Shown: positions 8,867 to 17,349 of the stretch, in pieces | How the letters are laid out: each line of letters begins with the position of its first letter | Numbering within the stretch: the stretch's first letter is position 1 | Source: Gammaproteobacteria bacterium | GTDB taxonomy: Bacteria > Pseudomonadota > Gammaproteobacteria > UWMA-0217 | Direction of reading: 5' to 3' | NCBI GenBank assembly: GCA_026981985.1 | Contig: JALSHZ010000107.1 | Location: 1 to 51,592, forward strand | DNA: 51,592 nucleotides | The notes under the pieces: model-generated | Seen by the model: the letters and a program-made list of their open reading frames with translations, nothing else | Databases searched by the model: none | What the model was told of the DNA's origin: nothing | Position numbers and translations under genes: made by a program

Positions 8867-10840
8867 TCAAAAGTATAGTCTTAAAGAGAGGCTGCCTCGG
8901 TTGTCGCGAGGTTGATCACCATATTGGGCACGCGATGCATTCACTACCAGGCTGAATTGTTTGCTGATCGCGACGCTGCTTTGAAATGCCCCACGCCAGT
9001 AGTTGATGGCATTGACGATATCCCGTTGTTCCTCCAGTTCGGCCATGATCCGCCAACCAGCGATAGGTTCCCAAAGAGCGCCGATACGTGGCCCGGCAAA
9101 AACGGTGCTGCGTTCTTCCAGTGATGTGTCGTCGATCAATGCGGCTTCCAGAAAGGCGAAGAGCAGTGGGTTGCGAGGTTGATTTTGCCATGCGACTCCT
9201 CCGCCCCCAAGCAATGTAAAGCGATGGCGGTCATTGCTGTTTTTTCGTTCCCAGCTTGCTCGGGTGCGCCAGGAGATGGGTTTGAAAAAGCGGTCGCGAG
9301 GTTCGAGCGACTGAATATCGAGCAGGGTGAAATTGCGCAAAAACGGCTTGTCATTTTGCTGATCCCAGCCTGCGGTGATGTTGAAAAAGTCGATGGCGGC
9401 GTGGTCGCCGTAACCGGGGCTTGGGTCGAGAAGGTCGTGATAGGCTGGCCGGAACTGGAGCAGGGGGGTGGTTTTTCCATCTGCGCTTTCGAGGATGAGC
9501 GAAACTCTCGTCGTATCATGACCCTTGTGGGGCGGTGGGCCGTCCGGTGCTGGTATGGGGTCGCGGGTTTTCACTGCAATACGGCTGCGGCGCTGTAGTG
9601 TTTCGCGTTCCTCCGGGCTGAGGGCGATCAGGTTCTCTGCATCACTGTTGAGTCGTCGGTAGCGCTGCAGGTCGCTGACCAGGTCCAATATGTTGGCCTG
9701 TGTGGTGTCGTCATGGTTCGCCAACTTTTCCGATATGCTACTGATGCCATCTTGGTAGGCGCTGGCAGCAAGCGTGAGTGCTGTCGGGGGTAGTGCCTGT
9801 TCACGCGCTTTGATGAGGCGCGACATCGATGGCGAAAAGTCGGTACGTTGTATAAGACCGCGTTTGTCCAGTAATTTGATGGTATCGACAGGGATCGTCC
9901 ACACTGGAAATTCGTTGCTGAGGCGTTTTTCCGGAAAGGCGACATCCAGCAGCGACAGCAAGTGGTACGCACAGTTTTCGCTGGCAAAGTAGTAGTCGTA
10001 CCAGGCGATTAGCATTTCATAGCTATGCCGAATAATTGTGTCGATTTGTGTTTGGCTCAGTTTGAGCGGGAATTCCCATATATCGCGGTTGTCTATCTGA
10101 CCATATTCACGCAGTTTTATGTGGTAAGGCAGAATGCGGAATTTTCCTTTGAAGCCGCCATTGATGCCGCCAATGATGTAGCTCAGGGTATTGGTTGTTG
10201 CAGGAATTTCTGCCGCGAAATTGATGCTCATATTGAGCATTCGGGTCTCGGCATTCTGGTTTCGATGGTCAATTCGTAGCAGGGTGTGGCCGAAGGCGGA
10301 TGATGGGCTGTTGGGATGGGCGGATGGAAAAACCACGGTGAGTTGCTCGGCGTTCAAAAACGTTTTGTAACGTTCAAATTCCGGGCAGTCCTGTTTGGGG
10401 ATGTTGGTCGCGGTTTCGCCCAAGGCTGTTTCCAGCCAGTGGCGGCGGGCGACAAAGCGGCAGTAAGGCGTCAGGCGCATCGGCGGCCGGGGTTTGGCAG
10501 AAAAGAATGCCGCCAGTGTTGCTTCGAGTTCTCGCTGTGGATCCGTTTTTCCACTCGCCGAGAAAAAGAACCAAGGGGCATCGACTTCGCTTTCCACGCT
10601 TCCGGTCAACGTCGGTTGGTAGTGGACAAGTGCTTGCCACATTGGTGCATCTGCCAGGCGGCGTTCGCGCGCACGAATTATCAGCTGTTGCAGTGGATTG
10701 GTTTCCCCTGCAAGTGTGGCGCTTACCGCTTCGTCATAGCTGTCTTGTGGCGCTACCGTGTCATTGGCGGTTGCAGTCAGGGCCGGGGCGGCGGCTATCA
10801 GCACCCAGAGCCAGATTCGGGCTTTTTCCAATCGGGTCAT
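8867..10840 (-). CDS. DUF4105 domain protein, exported
   Basis: 657 residues from the ATG at 10840, which begins a clean signal peptide (RLEKARIWLWVLIAAAP, cleavage near TATA-ND). A TTG start at 10888 is possible, but it would translate through the upstream transcription terminator. The central region carries DUF4105 features such as VFPSAHPNSPSSAFGHTLLR and SENCAYHLLSLLDVAFP, with conserved Cys and His. The C-terminal 200 residues alternate in a way that could form a beta-barrel and end in LSLRLYF, with a terminal Phe as in outer-membrane proteins. Function unknown; a cysteine-peptidase-like or lipid-related role has been suggested for this kind of fold, and I see no proof. Confidence 0.8.
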   Translation of the reverse strand: MTRLEKARIWLWVLIAAAPALTATANDTVAPQDSYDEAVSATLAGETNPLQQLIIRARERRLADAPMWQALVHYQPTLTGSVESEVDAPWFFFSASGKTDPQRELEATLAAFFSAKPRPPMRLTPYCRFVARRHWLETALGETATNIPKQDCPEFERYKTFLNAEQLTVVFPSAHPNSPSSAFGHTLLRIDHRNQNAETRMLNMSINFAAEIPATTNTLSYIIGGINGGFKGKFRILPYHIKLREYGQIDNRDIWEFPLKLSQTQIDTIIRHSYEMLIAWYDYYFASENCAYHLLSLLDVAFPEKRLSNEFPVWTIPVDTIKLLDKRGLIQRTDFSPSMSRLIKAREQALPPTALTLAASAYQDGISSISEKLANHDDTTQANILDLVSDLQRYRRLNSDAENLIALSPEERETLQRRSRIAVKTRDPIPAPDGPPPHKGHDTTRVSLILESADGKTTPLLQFRPAYHDLLDPSPGYGDHAAIDFFNITAGWDQQNDKPFLRNFTLLDIQSLEPRDRFFKPISWRTRASWERKNSNDRHRFTLLGGGGVAWQNQPRNPLLFAFLEAALIDDTSLEERSTVFAGPRIGALWEPIAGWRIMAELEEQRDIVNAINYWRGAFQSSVAISKQFSLVVNASRAQYGDQPRDNRGSLSLRLYF

Positions 10841-10851
10841 ATATAACAAAA

Positions 10852-10875
10852 AAGACCCGCCAACAGGCGGGTCTT
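10852..10875 (-). terminator. Rho-independent terminator after the DUF3015 pair
   Basis: A perfect 10-bp stem (AAGACCCGCC / GGCGGGTCTT) with an AACA loop. On the minus strand it is followed by a U-rich run (complement of the a-run at 10848-10853). It lies 28 bp after the stop of the DUF3015 gene and only about 12 bp before the DUF4105 start codon, so the latter gene depends on read-through or on a leaderless or very close promoter. Confidence 0.85.
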
Positions 10876-10903
10876 CTGCCTTTACCAAAGGTTGGCGATC
10901 GCC

Positions 10904-11395
10904 TTATCGCGAAGCGTAACGAGCCAAGGTTGCATCGCTACTCAGCGCGCGATCCAGGGAGGCGAGTACATCACCAGCGTTTGTGCTGCTGGCAAACAAC
11001 TCATCGTAACGTGATTGGGTGAGGCGCTCGAAAGCGGCCATGTCATGTTCCTCAACCCCGATCAGATAGGCGAGTGCGGTCAAGTGGTCGCCGTGACCTT
11101 TGGCAGCGTCAGTGGAGATACGGTCGATGTTGGATGCAACGAAGATCTTCTTGGCTTGCTCGCGTTCCACCGTCTTGGTGGGGTCGCAGCCCATCAACCC
11201 GTCACCTGTGGTCATGAAGAACGTGTTGGGTATCAGAATGTTGTTGAGAATCGCAGCAACGATGTTCGCGCCTTTGCCACTTTTACCTTTCATGATTTCG
11301 GCGCCAATACCGCAGCCTGGCCCGGTTTCCGTGGCTTGTACGCTGGTCGCCGATGAAAGTGCCAGTGCCATAGCCAGTACAATAGATTTTTTCAC
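10904..11395 (-). CDS. DUF3015 family exported protein (copy 2)
   Basis: 163 residues starting with GTG at 11395, preceded by a strong AAGGAG site. The signal peptide is cleaved near VQA-TE. The mature protein begins GPGCGIGAEIMKGKSGK and has a second cysteine in MGCDPTK, the two-cysteine pattern of DUF3015 proteins, so a periplasmic disulfide is likely. The C-terminal half is helical and matches its neighbour (HGDHLTALAYLIGVEEHDMAAF; RYDELF). Function unknown. It lies 18 bp after the paralogue upstream, in the same operon. Confidence 0.85.
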   Translation of the reverse strand: MKKSIVLAMALALSSATSVQATETGPGCGIGAEIMKGKSGKGANIVAAILNNILIPNTFFMTTGDGLMGCDPTKTVEREQAKKIFVASNIDRISTDAAKGHGDHLTALAYLIGVEEHDMAAFERLTQSRYDELFASSTNAGDVLASLDRALSSDATLARYASR

Positions 11396-11413
11396 GCTAG
11401 TTCTCCTTGAAGA

Positions 11414-11902
11414 TTACTGACTGACATACTTGGCGAGGTCGGGTTCGGCCAGCAAGGTTTTGTCGAGGCTGGCAAGCCATGACTGTGAGTCAACTGTGCT
11501 GGTGCCAAACAGGGCGTCGTAACGCGCTTGGGTCACCGCAAAAAATGCTGGCTGATCCTGTTCCTCGATGTTCATTAGCTGCGCCAACGAGCGGAGGTGG
11601 TCACCACCACCGCGAGCGGCATCGCGTGCGATGTTGTCGAGATTGTTGGCGACGTATAGATTGCGCTGGTATTGGGCGGTGACCACACCATTGGCGTTGC
11701 AGCCCAGGCTGTCAAAGGTCAGGCCAAACCATTGGTTCACGGAAGTTCCGTTTGTTGTTGCTGCCAGCACATGAGCGGCCAAACCACTTTGGCCTGCCCA
11801 GATCTGCTGTCCCAATCCACAACCGGCCCCACTGTCGGCGGCGGAGATGACGGGAAAGGACAGAAGACCAGGCAGCAGGACTGCTGCGAGATGTTTTTTC
11901 AT
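11414..11902 (-). CDS. DUF3015 family exported protein (copy 1)
   Basis: 162 residues from the ATG at 11902 (AGGAC ribosome site just upstream). A longer frame to 12016 adds a tail without signal-peptide character and runs antisense to the hydrolase start. Signal peptide cleaved near ISA-AD. The mature part starts GAGCGLGQQIWAGQSG, with the second Cys in LGCNANG. It shares the GGDHLRSLAQLMNIEEQDQPAFF and RYDALFG segments with the next gene, so the two arose by tandem duplication. Function unknown; DUF3015 proteins are abundant periplasmic proteins in many proteobacteria. Confidence 0.85.
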   Translation of the reverse strand: MKKHLAAVLLPGLLSFPVISAADSGAGCGLGQQIWAGQSGLAAHVLAATTNGTSVNQWFGLTFDSLGCNANGVVTAQYQRNLYVANNLDNIARDAARGGGDHLRSLAQLMNIEEQDQPAFFAVTQARYDALFGTSTVDSQSWLASLDKTLLAEPDLAKYVSQ

Positions 11903-11945
11903 TATTAACGTCCTATGTTCGATTAGAATGCGCTCAGGGTTATAG

Positions 11946-12857
11946 GTGAGTGGTATGCGGCTGTCAAGCGGGAAGCGTGGGGTAAGAGGAGGGCTGTGGA
12001 TCGGCTTTTCCCGCAAAATCAGGGTGTTGCTCGTTTTTCTGTTGGTGGCTGTGGTGCTGACGCAGATCGCGGGATGCTCAGGACTCTTTTTTGTTCCGGA
12101 CAGGCGCTTGATACTAACACCGGCCCATGTCGGGCTCGACTACCAGGAGGTTGCAGTCGAAACAGATGATGGTTTGACGCTGGATGGTTGGCTGCTGCCC
12201 GGAAAGCCGCCAGTCAAAGCAACCGTCGTGTTTCTTCATGGCAATGCGCAGAACATCAGCTATCATCTTGCCAGTGTGCATTGGTTGCCAGCCGAGCATT
12301 ACAACGTTTTTCTGTATGACTATCGAGGTTTTGGTCATTCACAGGGGTGGGCGACGATAGCAAACAGTGTCGATGATTTCGCAGCGGTTATGCGATATCT
12401 GCAACAGATCATACCCCCCCAAGCGCAGCGTTATATCGTTTTCGGCCAAAGCCTGGGGGCTGCCATTGCCATTGCGTCGGTATCGAAATACAAAGGCGAG
12501 TTTCCAATTTATGCTGTGGTGGCGGACAGCGCGTTCGCGGGTTTTCGGCGTATCGCACGGGAAAAACTACGTGAGGTGACGCTGACCCGGCCTTTCAGCA
12601 ATTTGTTGGCCCATGCTTTCCCTGCCGACCCCGACTTGCTGCAAGCGGTGGCGACAGTGTCGCCCATACCATTGCTACTGCTCCACGGCGCTGATGACCA
12701 GATTGTGCCGCCCCATCACAGCGGCCTGTTATTCGCGGCTGCCAAACCGCCCAAGCAGTTCTGGCTGGAGCCGGGGGCGAAGCATATTCTAGCGCTGACG
12801 CACCCGGCGCTGCGGAGGCGATTTCTCTCGTATTTGGATTCGGTTGTGACGAGGTGA
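11946..12857 (+). CDS. Alpha/beta hydrolase, probable lipoprotein
   Basis: 303 residues from GTG 11946 (or ATG 11955). The N-terminus has basic residues, a membrane stretch (VLLVFLLVAVVLTQIAGC) and a lipobox-like IAGC, so it is likely lipid-anchored in the envelope. The hydrolase core shows VVFLHGNAQN (oxyanion), LYDYRGFGHSQG, nucleophile elbow GQSLGAA, acid LLLHGADDQIVPP and the final His in GAKHILAL, a complete Ser-Asp-His triad. The overall type is BEM46/DUF1749-like. The substrate is unknown. It is divergent from the DUF3015 operon, with the starts only 44 bp apart, so promoters must overlap. Confidence 0.85.
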   Translation: MSGMRLSSGKRGVRGGLWIGFSRKIRVLLVFLLVAVVLTQIAGCSGLFFVPDRRLILTPAHVGLDYQEVAVETDDGLTLDGWLLPGKPPVKATVVFLHGNAQNISYHLASVHWLPAEHYNVFLYDYRGFGHSQGWATIANSVDDFAAVMRYLQQIIPPQAQRYIVFGQSLGAAIAIASVSKYKGEFPIYAVVADSAFAGFRRIAREKLREVTLTRPFSNLLAHAFPADPDLLQAVATVSPIPLLLLHGADDQIVPPHHSGLLFAAAKPPKQFWLEPGAKHILALTHPALRRRFLSYLDSVVTR

Positions 12858-13142
12858 ATCTGCTGGCACGCTTATTATGCGTATTTATGGCTTATCTTTT
12901 GGTTGAATGGCACCAAGTCAAGGTCAAGCGCGGCGGGTTTAATTGGTTTCCGGGCTGTGATTCAGCGTGGCATAGGTTGCCCTCGCGGGCGTCCGATTCG
13001 GGCTGACCAGCAGGAATATTGCTGCGGCCCCGTCCTCCTTGCAGGGAAGTGGGATTACATGGCGTCGAGCTGGTTCATCCATTGATTTGGTGGTTAACTT
13101 GCTGTCACGTATCGTTTGGTTCTATCAATCGGGGAGATTTCG

Positions 13143-13343
13143 ATGCAGACATTCAATGTGGAAAAAATGATGTGTGGCGGCTGTGTCAGCGCGGTCGAAA
13201 AGGCGTTGCAGGTACTCGACGGTGTGGAGAAGGTGGTGGTCGATCTGGACGCGAAAACCGCCACGGTCGAAGGTTCGGTGGATGCTGACAAGGTGATCAC
13301 TGCGTTGACTGAAGCTGGTTATCCCGCAACGCTGGCGGATTGA
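13143..13343 (+). CDS. copZ: CopZ-like copper chaperone (HMA domain)
   Basis: 66 residues from the ATG at 13143, preceded by ggggag. A single heavy-metal-associated domain with the metal motif MMCGGC near residues 9-14 and the typical ending [14 protein letters not shown]. It should carry Cu(I) in the cytosol to the P-type ATPase encoded 10 bp downstream, whose own N-terminal domain has the same MMC(A/G)[10 protein letters not shown] sequence, so the two HMA domains look like duplicates. No CueR-like regulator gene is adjacent, and I saw no clear CueR operator in the 285 bp upstream (12858-13142). Confidence 0.88.
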   Translation: MQTFNVEKMMCGGCVSAVEKALQVLDGVEKVVVDLDAKTATVEGSVDADKVITALTEAGYPATLAD

Positions 13344-13353
13344 GGGCAACATC

Positions 13354-15561
13354 GTGGCCGTCAGCGAGATTCGTCTGTCCATAGCGGGGATGATGTGTGC
13401 CGGCTGCGTGTCCGCCGTGGAGAAGGCGCTGGCGGCGGTGCCGGGAGTGGGCAGCGCGCTGGTGAATCTCGGCGAACGCACGGCCACGGTACAGGGGGAT
13501 GCCGATCCCGCACTGCTGATTCAGGCGGTGCGCGATGCGGGCTTCGATGCGGCTGAATTGAAAAGTCTGGCGGATGAGCAGCACAAGGAAGCGCAGGAGA
13601 TGGCGCAATACCGGCGCACCTTGCGCAACGCTGTCATCGCCGGGGTTGTGGGCGCTGTGCTGTTCTTCGCCGGCATGGCGGGCTGGCTGCCGGCCATCGA
13701 GGAGAACCCGCCGTTCTGGCTTGGTGTTTCCGCGCTTACCTTGCTGATCATGGCGACCACCGGGCGCCATTTCTATGTCGGCGCCTGGAAGTCGTTGCGC
13801 AACCGGCGTGGCAATATGGATACGCTGGTGGCGCTCGGCACCGGCACGGCGTGGCTCTACTCCACTGTTGTCGCGCTGTTTCCGGGCAGTGTTCCCAGTC
13901 TGGCGCGTCATGCCTATTTCGAGGCGGCGATCATCATTATCGCGCTGGTGTCGATTGGCACGGCGATGGAGATGCGGGCGCGGGGCAAGACCTCGGCGGC
14001 GATCAAGAAGCTGATCGGGCTGCAGCCGCGCACCGCGCGGGTGATCCGCAATGGCGAGGAGATCGACATCCCGATCGAAGAGGTCGGCTTGCAGGAGACA
14101 TTGCGGGTGCGCCCTGGCGAGAAAATGCCGGTCGATGGCGTTGTGCTGGAAGGGCGGGCGACGGTGGACGAGTCGATGTTGACCGGTGAGCCGGTGGCGG
14201 TGCTCAAGCAGCAGGGCGACGAGGTGTTTACCGGCACCATCAACGGTTCCGGCAGTTTCCTGATGCAGACCACGCGCATTGGCAGCGACACCGTGCTGGC
14301 GCGAATCATCGACCGGGTGCGCCAGGCGCAGGCCAGCAAGCCGGCGATTGGGCGTCTGGTCGACAAGGTGGCGGCCGTGTTCGTGCCGGTAGTGGTGGTC
14401 ATCTCGATCCTGACCTTTGGTATCTGGATGCTGTGGGGGCCGCCACCCGCGTTCAGTTATGCGATGGTCGCGGCCACGACAGTGCTGGTGATTGCCTGCC
14501 CCTGTGCGTTGGGGCTGGCGACGCCGATCTCGATCATGGTCAGCGTGGGGCGTGCGGCCGAGCAAGGCATTCTGATCCGCAATGGCGATGCACTACAGCA
14601 GGCGGGGAAAATCGATACGGTGATCCTCGACAAGACTGGCACCGTTACTGAGGGCAAACCCGCCGTGACCGAGCTGGTCACTGCTGAGGTGGTCGATGAA
14701 AAGGCACTACTCCAGGCAGCGGCTGACCTGGAAGCGGCATCGGAACACCCGCTGGCGGCAGCGATTCTGACGGCTGCACAGCAGCAGGGCATCGCGCCGC
14801 AAGCGGTGGATGGCTTCCATGCCGAAACCGGCAAGGGGGTGCGCGCCGAGCGTGATGGCAGACGGCTGCTGCTTGGCAATCGCCGTTTCATGGATGAAAA
14901 CGATATTGCCGCCGACGTGCTGGCCGATGCCGCCGAGCGTATGGCCGCCACGGCGAAAACGCCGGTATTCGTCGCCGAGGCGGGTGTGTTGCTGGGGGTG
15001 ATTGGTATTGAAGACCCGGTTCGCAAGGATTCGGCGGAGGTCGTGCGCAAACTGAAGGACTTGGGCATCAAGGTGGTCATGCTGACCGGTGACAGTCGTG
15101 CCACCGCTGATGCGGTAGCGCGCAAGACCGGTATCGAGCATGTTCACGCTGATGTGCTGCCTGGCGACAAGGCCGATGTGGTGTTGGCTGAACAGGCCGA
15201 TGGGAACGTTGTGGCAATGGTGGGTGATGGCATCAACGACGCCCCCGCGCTCGCGGGCGCTGATGTTGGTATCGCCATCGGCAGCGGCACCGACATCGCC
15301 ATCGAATCGGCTGACATTACGCTAATGCATCATTCTCTCGATCGTATTCCTGCGCTGATCAGCCTGTCTCGGGCGACGGTGCGCAATATCAAGCAAAACC
15401 TGTTTGGCGCCTTTGTCTATAACTCGCTGGGTATTCCGATCGCGGCAGGCGTGTTGTACCCGTTCTTTGGCGTGCTGCTCAGTCCAATGGTTGCTGCCGC
15501 CGCAATGAGTCTCAGCTCCGTCACCGTTGTCTCCAATGCATTGCGCTTGCGCAGTGTCTGA
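13354..15561 (+). CDS. copA: Cu(I)-exporting P1B-type ATPase
   Basis: 735 residues, GTG start. Domains in order: one N-terminal HMA domain (MMCAGC, about residues 13-18), membrane helices, actuator TGEP loop, the CPC transmembrane metal site at 382-384, phosphorylation motif DKTGT at 426-430, nucleotide-domain SEHPLAAAI, and hinge [12 protein letters not shown]. The final helices contain YN (FVYNSLG) and MSLSS, the determinants typical of Cu(I) (P1B-1) transporters rather than Zn/Cd pumps. It pumps cytosolic Cu(I) to the periplasm. The operon partner is the chaperone at 13143. Confidence 0.94.
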   Translation: MAVSEIRLSIAGMMCAGCVSAVEKALAAVPGVGSALVNLGERTATVQGDADPALLIQAVRDAGFDAAELKSLADEQHKEAQEMAQYRRTLRNAVIAGVVGAVLFFAGMAGWLPAIEENPPFWLGVSALTLLIMATTGRHFYVGAWKSLRNRRGNMDTLVALGTGTAWLYSTVVALFPGSVPSLARHAYFEAAIIIIALVSIGTAMEMRARGKTSAAIKKLIGLQPRTARVIRNGEEIDIPIEEVGLQETLRVRPGEKMPVDGVVLEGRATVDESMLTGEPVAVLKQQGDEVFTGTINGSGSFLMQTTRIGSDTVLARIIDRVRQAQASKPAIGRLVDKVAAVFVPVVVVISILTFGIWMLWGPPPAFSYAMVAATTVLVIACPCALGLATPISIMVSVGRAAEQGILIRNGDALQQAGKIDTVILDKTGTVTEGKPAVTELVTAEVVDEKALLQAAADLEAASEHPLAAAILTAAQQQGIAPQAVDGFHAETGKGVRAERDGRRLLLGNRRFMDENDIAADVLADAAERMAATAKTPVFVAEAGVLLGVIGIEDPVRKDSAEVVRKLKDLGIKVVMLTGDSRATADAVARKTGIEHVHADVLPGDKADVVLAEQADGNVVAMVGDGINDAPALAGADVGIAIGSGTDIAIESADITLMHHSLDRIPALISLSRATVRNIKQNLFGAFVYNSLGIPIAAGVLYPFFGVLLSPMVAAAAMSLSSVTVVSNALRLRSV

Positions 15562-15683
15562 CCTTGAACTAATGTGAATTTGAAAATTTTCACGGGATCG
15601 TCGGCACCTCGCCAGCAATGGCCTTGCAGAGTCTGGCGGTATCGTCCCAAATGAACCCATCAACCATCTGTTGGAGAAGACAC

Positions 15684-16436
15684 ATGAAGAAATTGCTGGT
15701 TGCGGCTGTCGCCGCCGTCATGATGCAGGTCGCCGTCGCCGATGAAGGCAAGACCGAGTGGGGCTATTCTGGTGATGCCGGTCCTGAGAACTGGGGCAAG
15801 TTGGCACCTGAATTCTCTACTTGTGGCACGGGCAAGAACCAGTCGCCAATCAATATCGACCCGCTGAAAAATGTCATCGAAGCGAAGCAAAAGCCGATCA
15901 AGTTCGATTACACCATGCTGATTCCTGAGCGGATTCATCACAACGGCCACACCGTGCAGGTGGACATGCGTTCCGGCGGCGAGATAGAAGTCGATGGCAA
16001 AACCTTCAAGCTCAAGCAGTTTCACTTCCACACCCCGGGTGAGCACACCATCGCCGGTACGCCATTTCCAATGGAAATCCACTTTGTCCACCAGGCTGAA
16101 GATGGCCAGCTGGCCGTCGTTGCCGTTCCACTGATGCCGGGCTGGCCGCACCCAACGGTCGCGGTGCTATGGCAACACCTGCCGCAAAAGAAAGGCGATT
16201 CCTTTGCGTTGGCCAACAACGCACTACGCACGCTGGAAATCGAAAAAGACGTCACCAACTACTACCGCTACAACGGCTCGCTGACCACACCACCTTGCAG
16301 TGAAGGCGTCATCTGGATCGTCAAGCGCGATCGCGTCACGGTAGCCAAACCGCAATGGAAGGCGTTGGAAAAAGTGCTGGCTCACCCGAACAACCGGCCG
16401 ATTCAGCCTGTCAATGCGCGCTTGGTGATCGAATAA
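15684..16436 (+). CDS. Periplasmic alpha-carbonic anhydrase
   Basis: 250 residues from the ATG at 15684 with ttggagaag upstream. The longer frame from 15618 has no signal peptide and is rejected. Signal peptide MKKLLVAAVAAVMMQVAVA. The mature protein has the alpha-CA motifs QSPINI, zinc ligands H114 and H116 in FHFHTPGEHT, the third ligand in MEIHFVHQ (about H133), and the substrate-pocket strand SLTTPPCSEGV. Two cysteines (CGTG, PPCSE) could form the disulfide usual in bacterial alpha-CAs. It interconverts CO2 and bicarbonate in the periplasm, which would help carbon supply in an autotroph or pH control. Monocistronic. Confidence 0.93.
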   Translation: MKKLLVAAVAAVMMQVAVADEGKTEWGYSGDAGPENWGKLAPEFSTCGTGKNQSPINIDPLKNVIEAKQKPIKFDYTMLIPERIHHNGHTVQVDMRSGGEIEVDGKTFKLKQFHFHTPGEHTIAGTPFPMEIHFVHQAEDGQLAVVAVPLMPGWPHPTVAVLWQHLPQKKGDSFALANNALRTLEIEKDVTNYYRYNGSLTTPPCSEGVIWIVKRDRVTVAKPQWKALEKVLAHPNNRPIQPVNARLVIE

Positions 16437-16455
16437 CGCAGGTTTCAATGACCGT

Positions 16456-16477
16456 CAGGGTGTTTTGCGACACCCTG
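16456..16477 (+). terminator. Hairpin downstream of carbonic anhydrase
   Basis: A perfect 8-bp stem CAGGGTGT / ACACCCTG with a 6-nt loop, 20 bp after the stop. It lacks an immediate T-run, but the GCCCGC/GCGGGC hairpin of the first repeat follows at once, so the two together probably end transcription. Confidence 0.5.
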
Positions 16478-16488
16478 GCGATGTCACA

Positions 16489-17031
16489 AAAAAAGCCCGC
16501 TCAATCGCGGGCTGTTTTGATGGGGTGCGCCCGAGAGGGATGGATTCGCGCCATCCGTGGCGCTCACCCCTGCGGGGCGCTTGTCAGCGTCCAAAACGGC
16601 TGTCCTGCCGTTTTGTCGAACCTGAAGAGGTTCAAATCTGCCCTCGACCGAGCCATATCAAAAAAGCCCGCTTAATCGCGGGCTGTTTTGATGGGGTGCG
16701 CCCGAGAGGATGGATTCGCGCCATCCATGGCGCTCACCCCTGCGGGGCGCTTGCAGCGTCCAAAACGGCTGTCCTGCCGTTTTGTCGAACCTGAAGAGGT
16801 TCAAATCTGCCCTCGACCGAGCCATATCAAAAAAGCCCGCTTAATCGCGGGCTGTTTTGATGGGGTGCGCCCGAGAGGATGGATTCGCGCCATCCATGGC
16901 GCTCACCCCTGCGGGGCGCTTGCAGCGTCCAAAACGGCTGTCCTGCCGTTTTGTCGAACCTGAAGAGGTTCAAATCTGCCCTCGACCGAGCCATATCAAA
17001 AAAGCCCGCTCAATCGCGGGCTGTTTTGATA

Positions 17032-17049
<18 letters not shown>
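16489..17049 (-). repeat. Tandem 169-171 bp repeats downstream of tRNA-Arg, rtT-like
   Basis: Three full units (16489-16659, 171 bp; 16660-16828, 169 bp; 16829-16997, 169 bp) and a partial fourth that merges into the tRNA gene. Units 2 and 3 look identical; unit 1 differs by a few changes and two 1-bp insertions. Read on the minus strand (the tRNA's direction), each unit contains a version of the tRNA 3' end (TCCTCTCGGGCG then a CCA-containing stretch), the terminator hairpin AGCCCGC/GCGGGCT with U-run, and several perfect small hairpins (GAACCT-CTTC-AGGTTC; AAAACGGC/GCCGTTTT; GCGCCAT/ATGGCGC). This layout closely recalls the 178-bp rtT repeats after tRNA-Tyr in the E. coli tyrT operon. The period is not a multiple of three, so the unit does not encode an in-frame repeat protein. 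Confidence 0.85.
16991..17034 (-). terminator. tRNA-Arg terminator inside a long palindrome
   Basis: The core stem AGCCCGC/GCGGGCT (17003-17022) is followed on the minus strand by a U-run. It lies inside a longer palindrome whose arms are CCATATCAAAA and TTTTGATATGG; the tRNA's own CCA end is part of the outer arm. Pairing of the outer arm could influence 3' processing of the precursor. Confidence 0.8.
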
Positions 17050-17108
<59 letters not shown>

Positions 17109-17112
17109 AATG

Positions 17113-17125
17113 CCGGGGGATTGTA
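17113..17125 (-). promoter_or_regulatory. Likely -10 and GC-rich discriminator of the tRNA-Arg promoter
   Basis: On the minus strand TACAAT (17120-17125) is followed by CCCCCGG before the tRNA 5' end. A -10 this close to the mature end and a GC-rich discriminator are usual for stable-RNA promoters under stringent control. No good -35 hexamer is visible at 16-18 bp. Confidence 0.55.
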
Positions 17126-17270
17126 CACGATTTTGTTTGGCCGACCACCTCGGACGGTGACGCAGATTGTCTGAGATGTGAGGAGCGGGGTTTGGCATTT
17201 GTTCGTCGTGGTGGGTGTGGCGGTGTTCAGCGATGCTGCGGGTCGTCTGTAAGTATGGGGCGAATTCCCC

Positions 17271-17276
17271 TATAAT
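17271..17276 (+). promoter_or_regulatory. Possible -10 box for the cytochrome c gene
   Basis: A perfect TATAAT 73 bp before the GTG start of the dihaem cytochrome, directly after the palindrome GGGGCGAATTCCCC (17257-17270). The -35 region is poor (tgtaag or ctgtaa at 17-18 bp), so the palindrome may be an activator site. Seen by eye only. Confidence 0.4.
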
Positions 17277-17349
17277 CCTCAGCCTTTGAATTTTCGTGCG
17301 CCCAAGGCGTTTTCATTCAATGAAATGAGCGGATGCTGGAGAGTGAATA

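Noticed and set aside
13297-14565. 422-residue minus-strand frame rich in His and Arg
   Set aside because: Antisense to copA; composition is that of a shadow frame, with no start site and no domain.
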